Source: Conus ventricosus (taxonomy: Eukaryota > Mollusca > Gastropoda > Neogastropoda > Conidae). From it: DNA of 64,000 nucleotides. Numbering within the stretch: the stretch's first letter is position 1; each line of letters opens with the position of its first letter. The translations under genes were made by a program, and so were the position numbers. Below the pieces are notes generated by a model, which saw nothing but the letters and a program-made list of their open reading frames with translations, was not told where the DNA came from and searched no databases. The stretch covers positions 1 to 64,000 of the forward strand of contig JAFLJL010013918.1 in NCBI GenBank assembly GCA_018398815.1, in the 5' to 3' direction. This document shows, piece after piece, positions 34,670-46,741 of this stretch.

Positions 34670-37600
34670 CTACCAAACGAACCAAAACTTTTGGTTAAAA
34701 ATGCTTCTTCGAAAAAATCTCAATCAAATAAAAATGGTAATTTCCTTCTCAAAAACCCAAGGATCACGTCAGGCGGACATCCTGAACAGGATCTTCATGA
34801 CTCCGCTGTAAAATGTTGGGTCGCACATCGTGTCAAGTCCCAACACTCCTAAAAGAAAATGTTTCATTGTGGAGTGGCGCATGACATGGAATGCACCACG
34901 GACTTCTTCACTCTTTAAAAGGTAAGAATGGTAAAATACAATGGCCGGGTGTGCAGCCGCACAGAACCGTTCCTCTATTACGACCATCCGACGTAGATGG
35001 GAGGAAGTCTTTAAAGGTTTGGACAGATCTGAAAGAGTTTGTAAGTCGTCATGTTGTGTTTCCAATATCCTCCAGCCCAGTAGGTCTCTCACATAATCGT
35101 TAAATTTTGGGTTTCACATCTGAGCAGGGATTTTTTATAATGTTGGACCGTTTCCTCCTTGTGGCGTTCTTGCTAAACGATCAACCATTTCGTTCCGGCC
35201 CGATGCCACCATGGCCAGCACCCAAGCAATAGTAATGTTGTAAAACCGTCCCCCTTCAAACTTGCTAAAAAGGTCCAAAAAAGTAAAAGTTCTGGATGGC
35301 TCAAGGTTGCGGCCCTATGGCCTCCAAAGCTGACAGCGAAATCCGACATAACCAGAAAGTCCCCTCCTCGAAGAAATGGGGAGATTTAACTTCAAAGCCA
35401 GTACTAGAGCAGTAAGTTTCAGCAGAATAGACAGAAGCATCTGAAGGTATTTTTCCAACAATATCTGAGAAGGACCCCCGGGCAGTAGGCTGCACAGCCA
35501 CTCATCCTCAGACCTTGGAACCGTCAGTGAAACTTTTTTGATAGGAATGGGAATTGGAACCGAGGCTCGGCATACAAGCCTTGTACGCCGAGAGCTGGTA
35601 GACTCCCTTACGGAAAGCTGCGAGATCGAAAACGAATCCTGTTGAAAAAAGGTTCCATGGATGTTGATCCGGAACCTGGAAATCGGAAACTACTCCCAGG
35701 TCTATGACCTGCATTCCCGCGGTGAGGCTGCATACGAAGCCCAAACGGCGGAATACTTTCGGGTTTGTTTCAAACTTACTTTGGACGGAGGTCAAAAACA
35801 CAGTCAAAGCAGGATACCTGCGGTTTCTGAGAACAGTCGGATGTAATAATTCCCAGACAGTTTCAGCCTCGTTGGACAGTGAAGGTCACCCAGCCTCTGC
35901 GTACAGGCTGTACCCAGGGGGGGTGCGAACGCTCCAAGACAGAGACAAGCCCCTTGATGGGATAGGGTCCAAGATTTTGAGGTAAGATGATTCTTGCGAG
36001 GGCCGTACACAGCACGAACCGTAGTCCCGTTTGGAACGGAACCAGGGCTCTGTAGAGGTGCAACAAAGTTTTCTTATCAGCGCTCCCCGTCGTGTGTGCT
36101 ACGACCCGCAGACTATTCAGTGCCTTTTGCAAGCAGTTATGAGGTTTTAATATGCGCTGAGAAAAGTTAAGTTTTTGGTCAAAAATGACCGTCCCAGAAA
36201 TTTGGCCTCATTAAACAGCTGGAATGGGAGATTTCCCCTACTTGAGTTCCGGATCTGGAAAAAACTGACGGGAAATTATGGAAGTGAATACACTGGGTTT
36301 TTTTACAGAAAAGGTGAAACCGTATTCAATCCGCCCACCGATGGATTGTATCTACGCGCAAAGCGGAGCCTGCGCTGACACACTCGGGTACAGGCTTCCA
36401 GTTTAGCGTAGAACAGCAAAATCATCCTCAAACAATGGAGCAGTCTGAAACCCAGCTGAAATCTGATTGAACAATGTTGTTGATCTTAATACTAAGAGGG
36501 CAGGAGATAGAATCTCCCCTGTGGAACACCCAACTCCTGCTCGTGGACATCCGAGAGAGTGGTGCCAACCCGACCCTGAAACTGTCGTTACTGCCAGAAA
36601 ATTTGAATAAAAAGCGGAAGATGACCTCGACACCCTCAATCGTGGAGATCATGAAGTATCCCCGACTTCCAGGTGGTATCGTAGGGCCTTCTCCAAGTCA
36701 AAGCCAATTGCCACTGCATGCTGTCTGTTTAAAAAAAGCGTTCCTAAGTGTAGATTCCAGACGAATCAAATGGTCAACTGTATACGAGTTTGCGAAACCA
36801 CCTCTTTCTTTCGCCCAAACGGCCATCGTTTCGAGTTTCCACATGAGCCTAGCATTGATGACCATTTTTTCCATCCATTTAACAGACACAGCTGGTCAAA
36901 GCATGGACGGTAGTTAGATGGATTAGAAAGATCTTTCCCAGTTTTGGGGATGGGAAAATTAAGTGAGGGCTTTCCGCCCAAGAGGGGGAAAGCAAAACCT
37001 GTAGTCCACACGTGTTTGTAAAAACCTGTAACAAGGATGTTCAGCACCTTCTTGCGGAAGATGTTTCAATAGTTTGAATAATGAATGGTCATCTATAACC
37101 AGGAGAGGAATCGCCGCAAGAGAGTAAGGCAGCTTTCAGCTCGTTAAATGTGAAAGGAAAGATTGTAAGTCTTCCATGTTGTCGATGAAAAGATGCGGGA
37201 GATTTTTTCTTTTAGGGCCTTGTTTTGACAAAAGTGGCAGATTTATTAGAAGAGGAGGATTCGTTCAATGGTTTAAGCAAGCAGATAACAACTGCATTCA
37301 TCTCTGTTATTAAAGAATCCGAGAAAAACATGGAGATGGTTTCACATGGGGACAGGTGTTCTTTCCCTTGATTTTCTTATGATGTTCCAAACAACTTTTT
37401 TCTCTTGGAAGTTTTTGATGTCAGCCTGGAGCAAAGCTCTCCAGGACTCGACTGTTTACTGATTTAAAAAGTGTGGTCTTGATTTAGCACGGAGTTCTGA
37501 TGGGCTCGAGCGTTGGGACCCGAAGGTCGTTGGTATACCTGACCGAGCCCGTTTATCTATTCCTAACTTTGGAAATTGGTTGCATTCTGAATCGAACCAG

Positions 37601-38478
37601 GAGTGTTTGGGCATTTGCAGTTTTTCGAAGAACACCTGAATACAGGCCTAGCACACTTAATCATAGTGTTAGTCAGTGATTCAGCAGGGTCAGGACTCTG
37701 AAAAAAAATCAGTGTCCTGGAACTCCTTAGAAACAGTGGCTGCAAATAGATCCCAGTATTTCTTTCTTATAATTTAAATGTTGAGAGACAGAGACGTGTT
37801 TCAGTATTACAGGTTGTAGAAGGACGGGAAATGTCACTTCCGGCAGATACGTCATGGACAACCACTCATAAGTCCAGGACCAGCGAGGGGTCACAAACAC
37901 GACAAATTCTAAACACTAAAGTGAACCTTTGGAAGAGTGGAGGTAAGTTGCAGATCCGTCGTTTTCAGACAACACAAATCCAAGTCTGAACAGGACATCC
38001 TCAATTAAAGCAACCTCTGGGTGACGTACCGGCACTACCCCAAAGAGCTGTAGCCCGTTAAAAGTCACCCAACACAAAAAAAGTCGAGGGAGTTCTTCTA
38101 TCAGACTGACAAGGTCCTGACGTCAAACCGGGACAGAAGGTGAGAGATAAAGAGAACAGAATTGTCACAGTCCCCTTTGTGAGAGTGACCTCTCGCACTA
38201 CAACAGCCTGAAAGGGAGAGTAGACAGAGTGACGACAAAGCAAGCGGAGCAAGTTTTGTGTATGAGAAGGGCAACACCGCCCCACCGTCCCAAGCGTGGA
38301 TGGTTGTGCAGGTTTTCGAAAGAATATTACACCAAGAAAGAGTAAAGGTCCTTCCCTGGCTTTGAAATTGGGTCCTGAAGAGCCACACGGAAGGTTTTTA
38401 GAGATTGACACAGAAGCAGCAGCTCCTCAAAGATTGAATTAGTCCACGGTAATTCCAATGGAATATTGTACTAACCAT
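34670..38478 (-). pseudogene. ORF2 of copy I/F: endonuclease, reverse transcriptase, RNase H
   Basis: The ATG is at 38,478 and the stop near 34,670. The endonuclease occupies about 37,760-38,478 (NGH-type site near 38,049-38,069, damaged). Reverse-transcriptase fragments at 37,047-36,766 (PKTGKDLSNPSNYRPCF) and 36,652-36,403 cover motifs before the catalytic region; FVDD near 36,421-36,433 is disrupted by an indel. RNase H spans about 35,240-35,700 and C-terminal cysteines about 34,790-34,990. The product would be about 1,250 residues if open, but it is interrupted many times. Confidence 0.75.
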
Positions 38479-38502
38479 GGTGCAGAGGCGAAAAGGAAGA
38501 AA

Positions 38503-39631
38503 TCAGGTCCCCCATCTTGTCCTCTCCAACGTCCGCATCTAATGGAGCAAATTAAATTAAGTTAGTTCACTGGACTGTGGTTGGCCTTTGACCTGCTGGC
38601 AACTTGCCCGCAGGTGACCCCCAAGGGCCTGGATTTTGGAGATGGTGGAGGTCTGGATTTGGGAGATGGTGGAGTATTCTTCCTCATCTCCCACCATCTT
38701 CCACACTGGGTTGAACTTTCCTTGCCCGCACGGGCACTGGACAGAGGAATTCGAGTAGCAGGTGCTGTTTTTAGATCTGCCCACAGCAGATGTTGTAGAC
38801 TGCTGGGCATTCTGAGGGGTGGCGGATTTTTTGGCCTCCACCAGGGCATTCACTGTGGGTTGGGAGGTGGTGAACTGCTTCCACCAGAGCTGACAGTCTT
38901 TCCTTGCAAGGGTGACTTTGAAAAGATAAATTCATCAGTCCGGCAGCAGACAGACCGAGTGGAAATTTATCTTTACGGCCGAAGCATATGAAGATGCTGT
39001 GGCCGTCTGAACTGCCCACAACCTGCTTGCGGGCATCAAAAAGAGAGGAGATCTTCATTTCTTCCATAACTCTTGGTATTGCAGGATTCCAGAATCCACA
39101 GAGGACTATTTCGTGAAGAGGAGATGGGTCCGCCACCGGGGGGGGGGGGCAGGTTGTCACAATGTGCCGGATCATTACACGCCCATCAGGTTGCCTTGCA
39201 CAAATACCGCACACCTCCTGCCCAGAACAGCGGGTCTCTGACATGGCCAACACCTCTGGCATCTGAAACACCTTAACGGGGACGGCACATACAGCTGAAC
39301 ATGAACATTTAGGGTAACCCGACATTGATGACCGGCGGCACCAGGGTTGGCAGAACGTCAGAAAGAGTGTTGGTGTCCACTTCTCCCTCTGAACTTTCTT
39401 AAACCGTCACCCTGCGCACCTACCGTCAATAAACACCTGGGACGCCAAGTTCCGACTGATTTCTGCCTCTGAGAACCCCTAAAGATCTCCTGCAGCGATC
39501 ACACCTTTGAACGAATTTAACTGTTCATGAAGGAGTCACCCTGATCTCCTCCCCTGGTCCCACTATCTTTGTTGCTCTCACCTTTGTTCAGAGAGCTTTT
39601 AGATCGACATTGAATTAAGAACTGAGCCAAT
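38503..39631 (-). pseudogene. ORF1 of copy I/F, C-terminal three-quarters
   Basis: The 184-codon frame 39,325-38,771 carries the knuckle region (about 39,110-39,270; CSGQEVCGICARQPDGRV) and a Pro-rich stretch. Together with 46,465-46,741 it makes a complete ORF1 that the CACTA-like element splits at 39,631/46,465. A stop near 38,503 lies about 24 bases before the ORF2 ATG. Confidence 0.7.
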
Positions 39632-40436
39632 CACGGTCTGTTAGCAGGAGCGAGTTTCTTTAGTAGTTCAAGCGAAGCAAGGGAGTTAACACCTCCCGGC
39701 ATGCTGCACTTGCCAGGTCCAGGGAAGGCAGTTATACTGGCAGGCGGCTCCCAACCCCCCTTCTACGGCGTCTGTACACAGCGCTGCCGTCAGGAGCCGT
39801 GCACGCAACAAGTCCAGCAGCTTTGTGTTTTTCGGCATTTGCTGCGCGACTATCACTAACCCCATTCGTTAAAAAGGGTATCATAGGTTGTTCATTGAAC
39901 ACTTAGATGTTGTCGTGAAGAATAAATTAACTTATACGCTCCTGAGACGACTGCATTGGCGAATTGCAGACATCTTATAATTACCAAACTCGACTAGGTT
40001 AATTTATTTATACCTGCAGAGAACGAAGAAACAGCCTGATATTGTGTGCACAAGTTGTTTAGCAACATTACAACAATGGACCATACAACACAAAATCGAT
40101 CCAAAACTAACTCACATCAGCGCTTAATGGCAAGCTTATTTTCCCCTCATTGATTAGATACACAAGTTTGATACATGCCTCTGCTCAGACTACTTCAGCC
40201 AAAAAGTCGGATCACTTAACGTTTTAAAGCTTGTTTGCTCAAAGTGCGCAATGTACCTGGACAATGCCGTTTCATGCAGCTAACTTTGGCACCCACACGC
40301 ACATGACATGACCAAGTCTCAAGCTTTGCATGAAACTAAGTAAGTGATTTTTGTTTCCGAAACAATTCTAAACCCCGATTTCTTTGTAATAAAATACTAC
40401 AAAATCCAAACACAGTTATCTGATTCTTTTTCATCG

Positions 40437-40437
40437 C

Positions 40438-40477
<40 letters not shown>

Positions 40478-40555
40478 CACACACACACAGCAACACACAA
40501 CCCTATGCTGGTTACACACATTTGGGTATGAACTATATGCTGCAACATGTTGTGT

Positions 40556-40600
<45 letters not shown>

Positions 40601-40675
40601 GTGTGTGTGAGTTGTGTGTGTGTGTGTGTGTTGTGTCTGTGTGTGTGTCTGTGTGTGTGTGTTTATGTGCATGCT
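40437..40675. repeat. CA tract followed by GT tract (inverted microsatellite pair)
   Basis: (CA)n at 40,437-40,490 is followed about 60 bp later by (GT)n at 40,550-40,670. The two are complementary and could form a large hairpin or fold-back. Confidence 0.85.
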
Positions 40676-41087
40676 GCCGCGTGCGCCGTGCGTGGTTGTG
40701 TGTGTGGTGTGTGAACATGCGAACGCAATCCTTTTTCAAAGTATCGAGACGGTGTGCGCATAAGAAAATCAATCAGATGCAATGGCATCTTCCAAGCCAC
40801 CCGGCTGACCTATAGAACAAACAGAGCCTATGCCAAGAGGACAGCGGTAGGAGCCGAAATAGAAACACATTGTCAAACCAGCTCACACACGCGTCAGTAT
40901 CCCCCACTGTGTAACGACCATCCCATGTGAACCACTGCAAAGCGAGTTCGCTGGTCGACCCTGCCCTCGCGATAGACACCACACTGTCCAGAATACACAC
41001 TCAGCTGCTCTGTGGTGCAAGGAATGGCCTGTGCGGAAACTGAGGAATGAAGGGACGTGGTGTGTGTGTGTTGGGGTGAGGGGGGCA

Positions 41088-41128
41088 GGAGGGCGGGGGG
41101 GGGGGGGTGGGGAGGGGGGGGGGGGGGT
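41088..41128. repeat. G-rich strip with runs of G
   Basis: Runs of 11-13 G separated by TGGGGA sit between GT-rich and purine-rich sequence. Quadruplex formation is possible. Confidence 0.7.
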
Positions 41129-41339
41129 AGATGAGAGGCACCTGCCGAAGATTTTGTGGAGAGGAGAGAGAGAGGGGATTTGATACTCGGCGGCAGATGT
41201 AAACTCGGGGCAAAAAAATACTATCATTGATTGTACTTGTCTTTAATATTCCCTTTAAAAGTACAACTACAATATAAAACAGACTCTCTTACTAGAAGAC
41301 AAACGCATAACACATGAAAAGACAAACCCACAACCACAC

Positions 41340-41816
41340 TAACCGCACGCACGCACGCACGCACACACACACCACACACACACACACTACGACACACACA
41401 CCACACACACCCAACACACACACACAGTAACACATATATACATAAATAAACATGCAATACTCACTGTGTCATTCTGCTCTCTCTCTCAGGAACTGTAATC
41501 CCTAGCATTCCTTAGCCAAATACATGATTTTCCTGTAGCATGCCTTTTTTACATGATGTCATGTAGCATTGCTTCATCATTTCCTAACACTGATACGTGG
41601 CAGCAGTCAAACAACTGATATGCATGTAACCAGCATTGTGGTTACAAATGCATGTAGACAGGCATTTTGTGGTACAAACCTACAATCAACACACAAACAC
41701 ATGAACACACACACAACACACACACACACACACACTCACACACACATATGAACACACATACCCACAACATGAAACACACAACGCACACGCACACACATGA
41801 ACACACCCACACACAC

Positions 41817-41852
<36 letters not shown>

Positions 41853-41968
41853 AGACACGAGCGAGAGAGAGGAGTAGAGGAAGAGAGAGCCAAACAGCAT
41901 CCGAAAGACAGAAAATGCTTGTCACACAGACTATGCAAGATGAGCAACAGAACCAATTTAAAAATTTG

Positions 41969-42019
<51 letters not shown>

Positions 42020-42515
42020 CACAGTGACACATATACATACAACATCTTATTCTCTCTCTCTCTCTCTCTCTCTCTCACCTCTCCCTCTCTCTCTCATCTC
42101 TCTCTCTCTCTCCTCTCTCTCATCACACACACACACACACACACACATGAACACACACACAACACACACACACACACACCACAACACCGACACACATCTA
42201 GAGCGAGCGAGCGCGCGAGCGAGATGCGACGCGAGAGCGCGCCGCGCGCGAGCTCCGACGCGCCGCGAGCGGAGAGCTAGCCCCGCAACACCCCACTTTG
42301 CGCGCACACCCACACAACCCTCCACACACCCACCACCACACGTCTGCTCACTCTCCCTCTCCTCACACACACCCCACACCACACCACACACACACCACCC
42401 CAACAACCCCCCACCACACACCTCGCACACACACACAGTCCCAGACACAGACAGAAACACACAACACCACAACACACACACACACGACAGCACACACACA
42501 CACACACACCCAAAC
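41340..42515. repeat. Compound CA / GA / CT microsatellite block
   Basis: CA tracts at 41,340-41,430 and 41,690-41,815, a GA tract at 41,818-41,890, CA at 41,970-42,020, CT at 42,050-42,120, CA at 42,122-42,185, a GC-rich alternating stretch at 42,200-42,275, then CA/CCA to 42,515. The long Thr/His frame at 41,667-42,605 is low complexity only. Confidence 0.9.
42200..42275. other. GC-rich alternating purine-pyrimidine stretch
   Basis: GAGCGAGCGAGCGCGCGAGC, then GCGACGCGAGAGCGCGCCGC and more: CpG-rich and strongly alternating, so a possible Z-DNA former. It is compositionally unlike the CA-rich surroundings. Confidence 0.6.
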
Positions 42516-43201
42516 CCCATGCCTAATATACCTCACATATGGATTCCTTCATGTTTGTCCCAAGCCCTGCACATCGTAATCACACTGCCTATGCCACAAT
42601 TGTAACCACTGGTCACAGCGTTAATAAATTTGCAGCACAATTGTCCACGGATCACACATTAATTGGGCACAAGTTTTGTGCACTTTAATCTCTTTTTTAC
42701 AAGGTCACGTTTGAGCTGCTTGTGTCGCCTAATATGTAGAAGTTATGTGTGCGTCTGTCACAACTAGGTCACTACTCCAGATCAAACAGTTTCATGATCA
42801 GTTGAACAATTAAGATATTAAATAACTTTGTGATGTGCCCTTCAACAATCTTTAGAGCAGATGTGAAATTCAAATTTGGTACCTACCTAGTAATATTATA
42901 ATATGTTAAAACACTGGAGCTGGTGGGATGGCGGCACACACTACACACACATCACAACACACACACACCACACACTCACACCAACACACACACACAACAC
43001 ACACACACAACACAACACATGTAACATGTATATACACTGTCTGAGTGCATGTACAAGAGGAATACAGAGTCATATTACTGTTTATTAACTTTACACTGGC
43101 TTCCCATCCCTGCCCTGGGGCCAGTGGCATCAACCTTGAGAAGGGGGGAGACAAAAGCCATGTGTCTGACATGGGACACGCAATTTCTCCTGGCTCTGTT
43201 T
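42516..43201. other. Transposon interior without recognised gene; CA tract at 42,930-43,020
   Basis: Unique sequence inside the CACTA-like element with one CA/CAA tract. The short frames near 43,045-43,335 oppose the transposase strand and are probably chance. Confidence 0.35.
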
Positions 43202-45225
43202 TTAGACCCCACACCACAAACCCTTCTCTTTACAGATTGATAACTGCATGTGTTGTCCTTCAACCCCCCTTGTTCCCCCATGTAGAGCCATCCAAAATGA
43301 TGTTGACGGATGAAAGGAACACAATGGTTTTCTAAAATATGCTGTTTTGGGAAGATGCGAGACTGTGGGAATATCCTTTTCCAAAGAAAGACATTATTCT
43401 TTAGATATCACTTCCAATGTGGTCAATGGCACTCAACTCACAGTCCATGGGGTTTTTGATGTGAGATTTTATGGTGTGGATGTGTGAGATAGCATATTCC
43501 AGCATATTTGAATCTGTTAGATATACTCCTAGCTCTGAGAAGGAAGCCCTTGTCTTGAGTCAGCACAGCTGTGTGCTGACAAACACTTTCACATACACAT
43601 GGTAATTGTCTCTGGCTTCAATATTTGTTGCAGTGGGTTGCCTATGAAAGACTTGCCATGATAGGCCCTGCTTGTGGAATTATTTTTCTGATTAGGGCAA
43701 CATCTAAATCTGTGGAGGACAGGACCAGACAAGCGTGTAAGAGCCAGCTGTGATTTCCTGTCTTCCTATTTCTTCTTTCCTCTCTCTTTACCTGGCTCCA
43801 TCAGTTCTTTAGGTCTTGCCTGGAAAACACTCGGGGTGTTTGCTGTCACTTCAGCTCATTGAACACTATTCCCTTGATTCTAGAGCTGCCTTTTCGCCTT
43901 CTTCTAAAGATTCCAATCTTTTGTCATTTGTCAACCAAAGTCAGAAAAGGCTGACTTTGTCTCCCTACCTGTTTGTCCTCAACTGCAAAGGATTCTGCCA
44001 TTTCTTAATCAAGAGATTGACACCACCTTCCGAGTAGGTCCTGGTCTTTTTTACCCACTCTCCCACGAAGAATGTGCAGATAGGGGGGGTGCAACATGGC
44101 TAGAGTGTAATGTCAATGATTGGTTTTCGGATGACATACTGTGCAGCTTGGCAATTTTTCCTTTTGGAAATTTCGGAATTGTTGTAATCTCTCCTGATGC
44201 CCTTTAAACTAACTTGTAACTGCGCTGTGTGATGTTGCCTTCATTACAATGAGGTGGAGTGTGTAATTGGCTTTTTGAATGGCGTGCAATATAGACGAAG
44301 GGTGTGTTCCCCCTGAGCAGCACCTGAGACAGACCATACAGCTTGAGCATAAAATCATAATCCCCAAACAGAAATACTTTGAATGTCTTATTTCTCCATG
44401 TCATGGACTTTCAGCGCTGCCAGCTGTTCTTATGAAGAATCCATGAATCTCTTCAAATTCCCCTCTGCTGACCCTTGATGCCGTCTACAATGGCCAGTCA
44501 CAAGCGTTGTGTTTGGGGAGTTTGGATTGGTGGAGAGTTGCAAACTGAAGCATCAGTTTAAAACTTGTACCCCCCCATGTCCCCTCCTATCTTTAACCCA
44601 GATCTCATCCTGTGGATGTATTGTCAGTGGGCAGGTCAGCTTGTTCTCTCCTCTGTCCATACTGCAGCCACAAGGTTTTCTACCAACTTTTGGCAAGTCT
44701 TTGGATTTCTTTCTCCTATTGCCTTTATCTTCATTCTTTTTTGTCTGCCATTCTCATCAACACAAAGGAGTTTTCCTCTGTACTATTATTTCAATTTCTC
44801 CCCAAACATATCTTTCTTTCTGTTGTTGTCCTTTTCTTTCTTTTTCATCAGTCAAATTTTTAATCCATACTTCTTGAGCAAAATCTTCTTTTTGCTGGTC
44901 TGTACTTTGTCCAGCTTAACCCCAGACGATTCTAAGTGCAGAACCCTTAGCTTTTTGTCCTTCTTCCTCACAGATCCACACAGGCCACATCCAGCAGCAA
45001 TCAAAATCCTTTTGTCTGTGGGTGCCGAAGCATTTCTTGCTTCCTGATTTCTGATACCATTATGTTTGGAGAGCACATCCTCTCTAACTGCATCCTGAAA
45101 TATTCATCACTCTGATCTTCTGTAACACGTAGATCTTTTGCTTTCTCAGTGGAATGATTCCTAAGTAAAGATTTACGGGGCAGTCTGATCTTTTCAACGA
45201 CAATTGGCTGACCCATGGTTGGCAA
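43202..45225 (-). pseudogene. Transposase-like gene of the CACTA-like element, broken or with introns
   Basis: Minus-strand open pieces follow one another: 45,225-45,001 (basic N-terminal type), 45,076-44,852 (Lys-rich), 44,404-44,204 (FLFGDYDFMLKLYGLS) and 43,384-43,202. YHGKSFIGNP lies at 43,635-43,663. The GDY-F-YGLS motif and the later YHG-SF-GN motif, in this order, resemble proteins repeated in many invertebrate genomes that I associate with CACTA-type transposases. Catalytic residues cannot be located with confidence. Intervening frameshifted fragments suggest one long protein; introns are also possible. The location between matching terminal repeats fits a transposase. Confidence 0.5.
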
Positions 45226-45602
45226 ACAGCCACCTACTGGTTAAAAAATGGTCACGTGACTGCCGCACTTCCTGCGTACAAACGTGTCAAGTAATTTTTC
45301 TTCTTCCAACCTGAGTGTTTTATTAATCAATATCCTTCATCACATTCCGAGTCTAACAATATGATCACTTTAATTTTTCCGATGTCGGAGGAAAGAGGGG
45401 CGATAGAGCTATCCATCACTGACTTTGCGGCGTTTTCGGTGGGATTGGTGATGTTTTGTGTGCAGAGTGTTTTATCGGTTTAGTTTAACTGGGGTTGACG
45501 TTGATTGACAAAATGTACGTCGACCACACTTTCATCAACCAACTGGCAAGTCGGCGGGAATCAAAAGTTTGTTGTCGGATCTCTGTCACGGCCCCCTTCT
45601 CC

Positions 45603-45914
45603 CTACTCTCGTTTTGGGGGACAACCAACCACCTTTGTTTTGGTGATTGAGAACGTGACTGCATGCTTTGCACTGACTGATTGGCAGCTCTGGACTGGAT
45701 CGAAATTGTCCAGATTTTCTGACAGTAATCTGAATAATAATCCAAGTGCAACACGGTCCGATCGTATATTTTGCGGGGTCGTCAGGTTGCCTAGCGTGTT
45801 CAGCTTCATGAGTTTTTGGTAACATTTCATAAACAAATGCTGTAGACCTGGCTTGCCCTCTTCATCATTTCCAAATTGTCTAAATTGTAACACCGTGAGA
45901 GTTCTGGGCGGCAA
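45603..45914 (-). CDS. Unassigned 103-codon frame upstream of the transposase
   Basis: The frame from ATG 45,914 to about 45,603 has normal amino-acid composition, with LLFRLLSENLDNF and no repeat. It lies on the same strand and upstream of the transposase-like region inside the same element. It may be a 5' exon, a separate small protein, or chance. A Cys-x2-Cys pair is readable just upstream in another frame. No family is recognised. Confidence 0.25.
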   Translation of the reverse strand: MPPRTLTVLQFRQFGNDEEGKPGLQHLFMKCYQKLMKLNTLGNLTTPQNIRSDRVALGLLFRLLSENLDNFDPVQSCQSVSAKHAVTFSITKTKVVGCPPKRE

Positions 45915-46464
45915 TAGGTTTTACCTAATCTCACCACACCTAAAACCGTCTATCTTTCACCTTATCGTAACACGCGTTCTTCCACAAAATTCGACACAGA
46001 GAATTCAGTCTGGCACAGTGTACACTGAATACGTGGTACTCACGCTCCCCCTGCATGATGCTGAGAGACGTAGACGCCATTGAGGCAGGAAAAAACTGAA
46101 CGTCCTTTTACCCGGTCAAACTATTACACACCCAAAAACCACACTTTAAAGATATAATCAATTCTTCGTGATACAAAAAAAACACACACAGACCAACCTC
46201 AACTTCCACATAATCCCTCAGGCAATCCGAAATAACCAAAACATCAGGGATTTTAGTATATCCCGAATTTGGAAAACAAACAAAAACAATTTCACTAGCA
46301 CAGCTCACTGGTACACATCTCGGAGAAGGAAAGAGAGCCAACCGGTGATACGGCCTCCCCCATATCCCACGCATAGCTAAGCATCAGCAAACGCAGAATC
46401 GGTCAGGTCAAGCGGGTCACGCGCGCTGACTAAGTGTTTTCAGTCGGCACGAAAGACAGCCGTG

Positions 46465-46741
46465 CATTTCCCAACCTTTTGACTGAACTGAGGGTCCACT
46501 GCTAGACCTTGACAGCCCGTTTTCATGGCAAAGGGCTCAGAGATTAAAGGGGTCTTTTTCCCTGCTCCGTCCCCTTCCACATCCACGCGAGCCAGAAGCC
46601 CAGAAACCTGTCTCCTGTCGTAACCTCAGTATCAGAATCGCTGTCGGTTTTGATAAAGTCCTCGGAAAAAAGGGGATGCTGCCTCCTCTTCTTTTGGGGG
46701 GGAGGTTTTGGGGAGGGGGGTAAGTTTTTTGAAAAAGCCAG
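46465..46741 (-). pseudogene. ORF1 of copy I/F, N-terminal quarter (right of the CACTA-like insertion)
   Basis: Minus-strand codons from about 46,741 give a Phe/Pro-rich start (FPPKRRGGSIPF region in frame 46,821-46,537) matching ORF1 N-termini in other copies. The expected ATG position reads CAG rather than CAT on the plus strand, so the start codon is absent as written. The 5' UTR continues to 47,547. Confidence 0.65.

Larger units (their letters stand above)
39632..46464 (-). mobile_element. CACTA/EnSpm-like DNA transposon, 6,833 bp, inside copy I/F ORF1
   Basis: The segment begins CACGGTCTGT and its right end reads as CACGGCTGT on the other strand, so short terminal inverted repeats are present, with weaker similarity further in. 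The right flank is CAT and the left flank CAAT, compatible with a 3-bp target duplication plus a one-base error. Termini starting CAC and a 3-bp duplication are typical of the CACTA (EnSpm) superfamily. A minus-strand region at 43,202-45,225 encodes transposase-like pieces. The left half is mostly microsatellite. Superfamily assignment is inference. Confidence 0.65.

Noticed and set aside
41667..42605. 312-codon plus-strand Thr/His-rich open frame
   Set aside because: It lies entirely in CA/GA/CT microsatellites; composition is dictated by the dinucleotides.
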